The position numbers and the translations under genes were made by a program. Source: Bolinopsis microptera (taxonomy: Eukaryota > Ctenophora > Tentaculata > Lobata > Bolinopsidae). Taken from it: DNA of 64,000 bases. Where the stretch lies: contig NC_087079.1 of NCBI RefSeq assembly GCF_026151205.1, forward strand, positions 16,610,945 to 16,674,944. The letters run 5' to 3'. Below, piece after piece: positions 60,845 to 64,000 of the stretch. Numbering within the stretch: the first letter of the stretch is position 1; every line of letters starts with the position of its first letter. Below the pieces are notes generated by a model that saw only the letters and a list, made by a program, of their open reading frames with translations, was not told where the DNA came from and did not search any database.

Positions 60845-62602
60845 GTAGGAAAGCTGATGATAGGTACTTAAGGTACTATAGGCACTATATAGAGTTGTAT
60901 GTACCCTGCATCTATTTCAATTGGGGTCTCCCGAAATTATTATAACCATGTTTACAACTTTATCATTGTAAAATGAATTTGGAAATTTGTTTTGAAACAC
61001 GGTCATTTTTTTCAGTAAATCGCGATCTAAATTCACATACACTAAACACACTGACCAACCATCTGCTTCACTTAATTTGGGATGAATGTTTTTAAATGAG
61101 ATTAAAAGTAGATCCCATGACCCATTCAACACTTTCAGAAAAAGCCACAAAAATTTCCATGGTCCATCCAATCGAAACCAACCTCCCCCTCCCCTGCTCC
61201 CTTAATGAAAATCTAAGTGCATCCCAAAAAGTTAAACGCTTAAATTTGATAAACTTTGGTAACGCCTGTCTAGCTTTTTGGTAAACTAGTTAATTATAGT
61301 GTTTCCCAACTGTTGTCACAGTCCAAAGCGTGTTAGATCATCTTTCAACCTGGTCTAGAAGACTATGCTCTTTAGAATGCATTTGAAATTGTACCGTTAA
61401 CATTTGACAGATTATTCAAATTTGTTGAAATCTATCGACAAAATTTAATGAATATTAGTTTGAGAAGAAATCGCATATAAGTTAAAAGAACTAGTTTTTT
61501 TAGTTTGTCAGTGATTTCTTAAGAATAGGTCAGATAAAGATACGTTCAGAGCGCTCCACATATAATTGACGCACCTTTATTAACAAAACCACTCATCACA
61601 GACACAAATAAAACTGTCTTATATTATTTGTGACGCAGCAGTCCTACATATCGTGCTTTCAATGAACACTGCAGTGATACCGAGTTTTGAACCTATTTCC
61701 GCTAGCCGCCTTCATTTTACAGCTATCCTATTTATTTCACAGCTGCCACATTTTAATGCGCTTCTAGTGCATTAAACTCCAGCCTACTGCACCACCAGCA
61801 CCACATTTAATGGCACCCTGACGTCACAATGTGCTCCAAACCGGTGTAAAACTTTCCGTCTCAGCAAAATACCCACCATTTAGAATGTAGAAAATTTTAC
61901 GGTACCACGTTGGAAGTGAGTTAAAGCCAGAGTAATTCATAAGACTGGATCAGTAACTGTGATATCAAGTTCAGGATCATTTATGTTCTTAAATTTCTAT
62001 ATGTATGAGTTTCGATTGCAATCGTTTCATCAGATAGTAATTCGCACGTGCAAGACGTTTTTGTAAAAATTGCCATGAATTGCCGAGTGCTAAGAGCACT
62101 ATCTTGTTTCAGTTTAGCCGTGTACAATTTAAGTTTAACCTGCAAATCGGCATTATATTGACTGTAATTACAGTATGACGTTGCTAAGTAACTCTTTTGA
62201 AGGTGATACTAAATTCTGATTTGAGAAATTGGTTGAAAATTATAAAAGATTGCCGCGCCGGTTTGGTTAAATCTTTTTAAAGAATCAGCTATTCTCGTTT
62301 TTAAGTAGACGAATTTGTTTTAATATTAAAAGACTTCGTATGTCTGCGCGGACCGATGCGCCCTGAGTACGCACTCCGCGGCCCCTCCTTCTATGCATAT
62401 TAGGGGTCGCATATTCCAATTCTTATGCGTACTAAATTTATCACATTTATAAGCTAACAGTAACAGTATTGGAATTTATGCCTCCTAGGATTTCCACTAC
62501 AAAATCTGTAAGTCTAGGTAGGTATTCTAGTGTAAGTTATCCGTTTATCGCACGTGACAAGAGCGATCCTGGGATTTTAGCTTAACTTAACAGCCAAGAA
62601 AC
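60845..62602. other. No gene recognised
   Basis: AT-rich sequence. A CG-rich patch lies at 62340-62400. Further 5' exons of NUP210 were looked for on the minus strand and not found. Confidence 0.35.
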
Positions 62603-62610
62603 TACTCTAG

Positions 62611-63028
62611 GGGGGGGGGGGCAACGTTTTGTAGATTAAGGTAGATAAAAGTAGAATGTCATCCTTTTTTTTGCGAATTCTACTCTACTTTATTCTACGT
62701 TATCCTACTTTATTCTCCGTTGGCCCCCAAAGTTTTGTAGATTAAGGTAGATAAAAGAAGAATGTCATCCATTTTTTTGCGAATTCTACTCTACTTTATT
62801 CTACTTTATCCTACTTTATTCTACGTTGGCCCCCAAAATTTTTTAGATTAAGGTAGATAAAAGTAGAATGTTATCCATTTTTTTGCGCATTCTACTCTAC
62901 TTTATTCTACTTTATTCTATGTTGGCCCCCAAAGTTTTGTAGATTAAGGTAGATAAAAGTAGAATGTCATCCATTTTTTTTGCGAATTCTACTCTACTTT
63001 ATTCTACTTGCCCCCCCCCCCCCCCCCC
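62611..63028. mobile_element. G-tract-ended element with 8-bp target duplication, 0.42 kb
   Basis: Left end is a G11 run, right end a C18 run. The flanks are TACTCTAG at 62603-62610 and 63029-63036, a perfect 8-bp duplication. The inside is about four units of 105 bp with GTAGATTAAGGTAGATAAAA, TTGCGAATTCTACTCTACTT and GTTGGCCCCCAAA. Confidence 0.85.
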
Positions 63029-63036
63029 TACTCTAG

Positions 63037-64000
63037 CTTGACAGGAAAAAATGCCAGCTTCGCGACAATGCGCTAGTGAGGGATGTTAATAATTCATGGT
63101 TAAGACTATGTAATGTTATGCAACTATTAATTCTGAGCTGAAATGGTGCAATAATTTAATAAATTTCTTCAAAATTCTCAATACTTTCGACATGCCATAT
63201 ATTATTATTATATAAGCTCTGGGTTGCAGTTGGTCACCAAAATGTCGATGAAATTTCACACGATATTTTTGCTCAAAGATATCAGGATATAATAGGTCAC
63301 TTGATCTGATCTTATGATACCCCGGCCCTCTCTACTTATTTTGTAGACTTTTTAAATCCTACTACATCTGAACTTCAACATGCTGATTTACGTAGTTTGC
63401 ACGATTACATTATTTTGACTCATACATAAGTGATCCCAATAGCATAGTAATAGCTAATGGTATCATCTCTATACTTAATGAGAATTTTGCGTGGAAATGT
63501 CGTGATTCTTGCAGCATTGTGATACTATTCATTATAACCAGATGATATATGCTAAACTCATTGCCATTAATATTATTGTCGATCATTTTCTTGGCTCGAC
63601 TTTCAAAATCCATAATTTCAGTTTCGGTGTTCTTCTTTAAGCACGGATTTTACCCTTACCCCAAAATTCCAGACTGTTCCCAAGGACTACCACTTACTTA
63701 CTTACTTTGATATGAATGAGGTTTAGCCAAAAGAGTCAGGGTCATAGTGAGAGTGATATATCACAATGATTATCAATGAATAAACTCAGCGAACTATTGT
63801 TAACAATAGGTGATGCAGTTGTAACGATTTAATTAGCACGGTGATAACTGATAAGCCTCAACAGCTGAGTGATACCTAATTTAGGTATCACTCAGCTGGT
63901 TGGCCTCATAATCAACGTAGACATGATGAATTTATTCATTAAATTAAAATTTGATAATCTCCATTGCATCGCCGAGAAGAACCTTGTTCGCAGAATTGTT
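63037..64000. other. No gene recognised; palindrome at 63863-63897
   Basis: AT-rich. AGCTGAGTGATACCTAA and its exact inverse flank a single T at 63880, a perfect 17-bp-arm palindrome. A 67-codon minus-strand frame at 63410-63613 has no domain. Confidence 0.5.

Noticed and set aside
63410-63613. 67-codon minus-strand frame with a good ATG
   Set aside because: No domain, no support from neighbours, length expected by chance in AT-rich DNA.

Overview
This is eukaryotic nuclear DNA from an animal. Genes are split by GT-AG introns, there are no bacterial operons or ribosome-binding sites, and the products are metazoan: nucleoporin gp210, TSPO, a cyclophilin, a Ly6/uPAR three-finger protein, a TSP1-domain membrane protein and an MFS transporter. 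The genome is AT-rich, very rich in satellites, MITEs and palindromes, and carries many CACGTG motifs. A marine invertebrate, perhaps a non-bilaterian, is my best guess, but the species cannot be fixed from this window. || Layout. 0.4-2.3 kb: a four-exon minus-strand Ly6/uPAR gene. 3.8-4.25 kb: an unknown minus-strand 138-aa ORF. 4.2-16.1 kb: a segmental tandem duplication of about 5.5-5.8 kb. Each copy holds the 5' end of the 138-aa gene, an orphan PLAT exon, the last two exons of the nucleoporin NUP210 (minus) and TSPO exon 1 (plus). 16-23.4 kb: two tandem TSPO genes (plus); intron 1 of the first holds a 9-bp array, two inverted-repeat elements and about 1.2 kb of CACGTG repeats. 25.5-27.3 kb: a poly-G/poly-C bounded mobile element. 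29.1-38.3 kb: a divergent cyclophilin gene whose 8.2-kb intron consists almost wholly of two satellites, one carrying the gene's own 5' splice site and one resembling its 3' splice site. 40.1-40.9 kb: a TSP1/type-I membrane protein. 46.5-47.9 kb: an SV2/SVOP-like transporter. 50.1-50.7 kb: an intronless secreted cysteine-rich protein. 60-64 kb: mostly repeats. || Host gene. Seven upstream exons of NUP210 run right to left from 59.8 to 41.3 kb and join in phase. With the terminal exons at 13.1-12.0 kb they form a gene of more than 48 kb. Most other genes in the window lie inside its introns, mainly on the opposite strand. || Main unusual signals. Duplications that include an exon 3' end plus its splice donor recur in three genes. 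A family of G-tract-ended elements carries 8-bp target duplications. A 1.9-kb inverted-repeat element has mirrored GGTGGATA motifs. There is also an array of perfect CRE sites and several long near-perfect palindromes. Parts of 34-37.6 kb look like uncorrected long-read consensus, and indels there and in two genes may be assembly errors.
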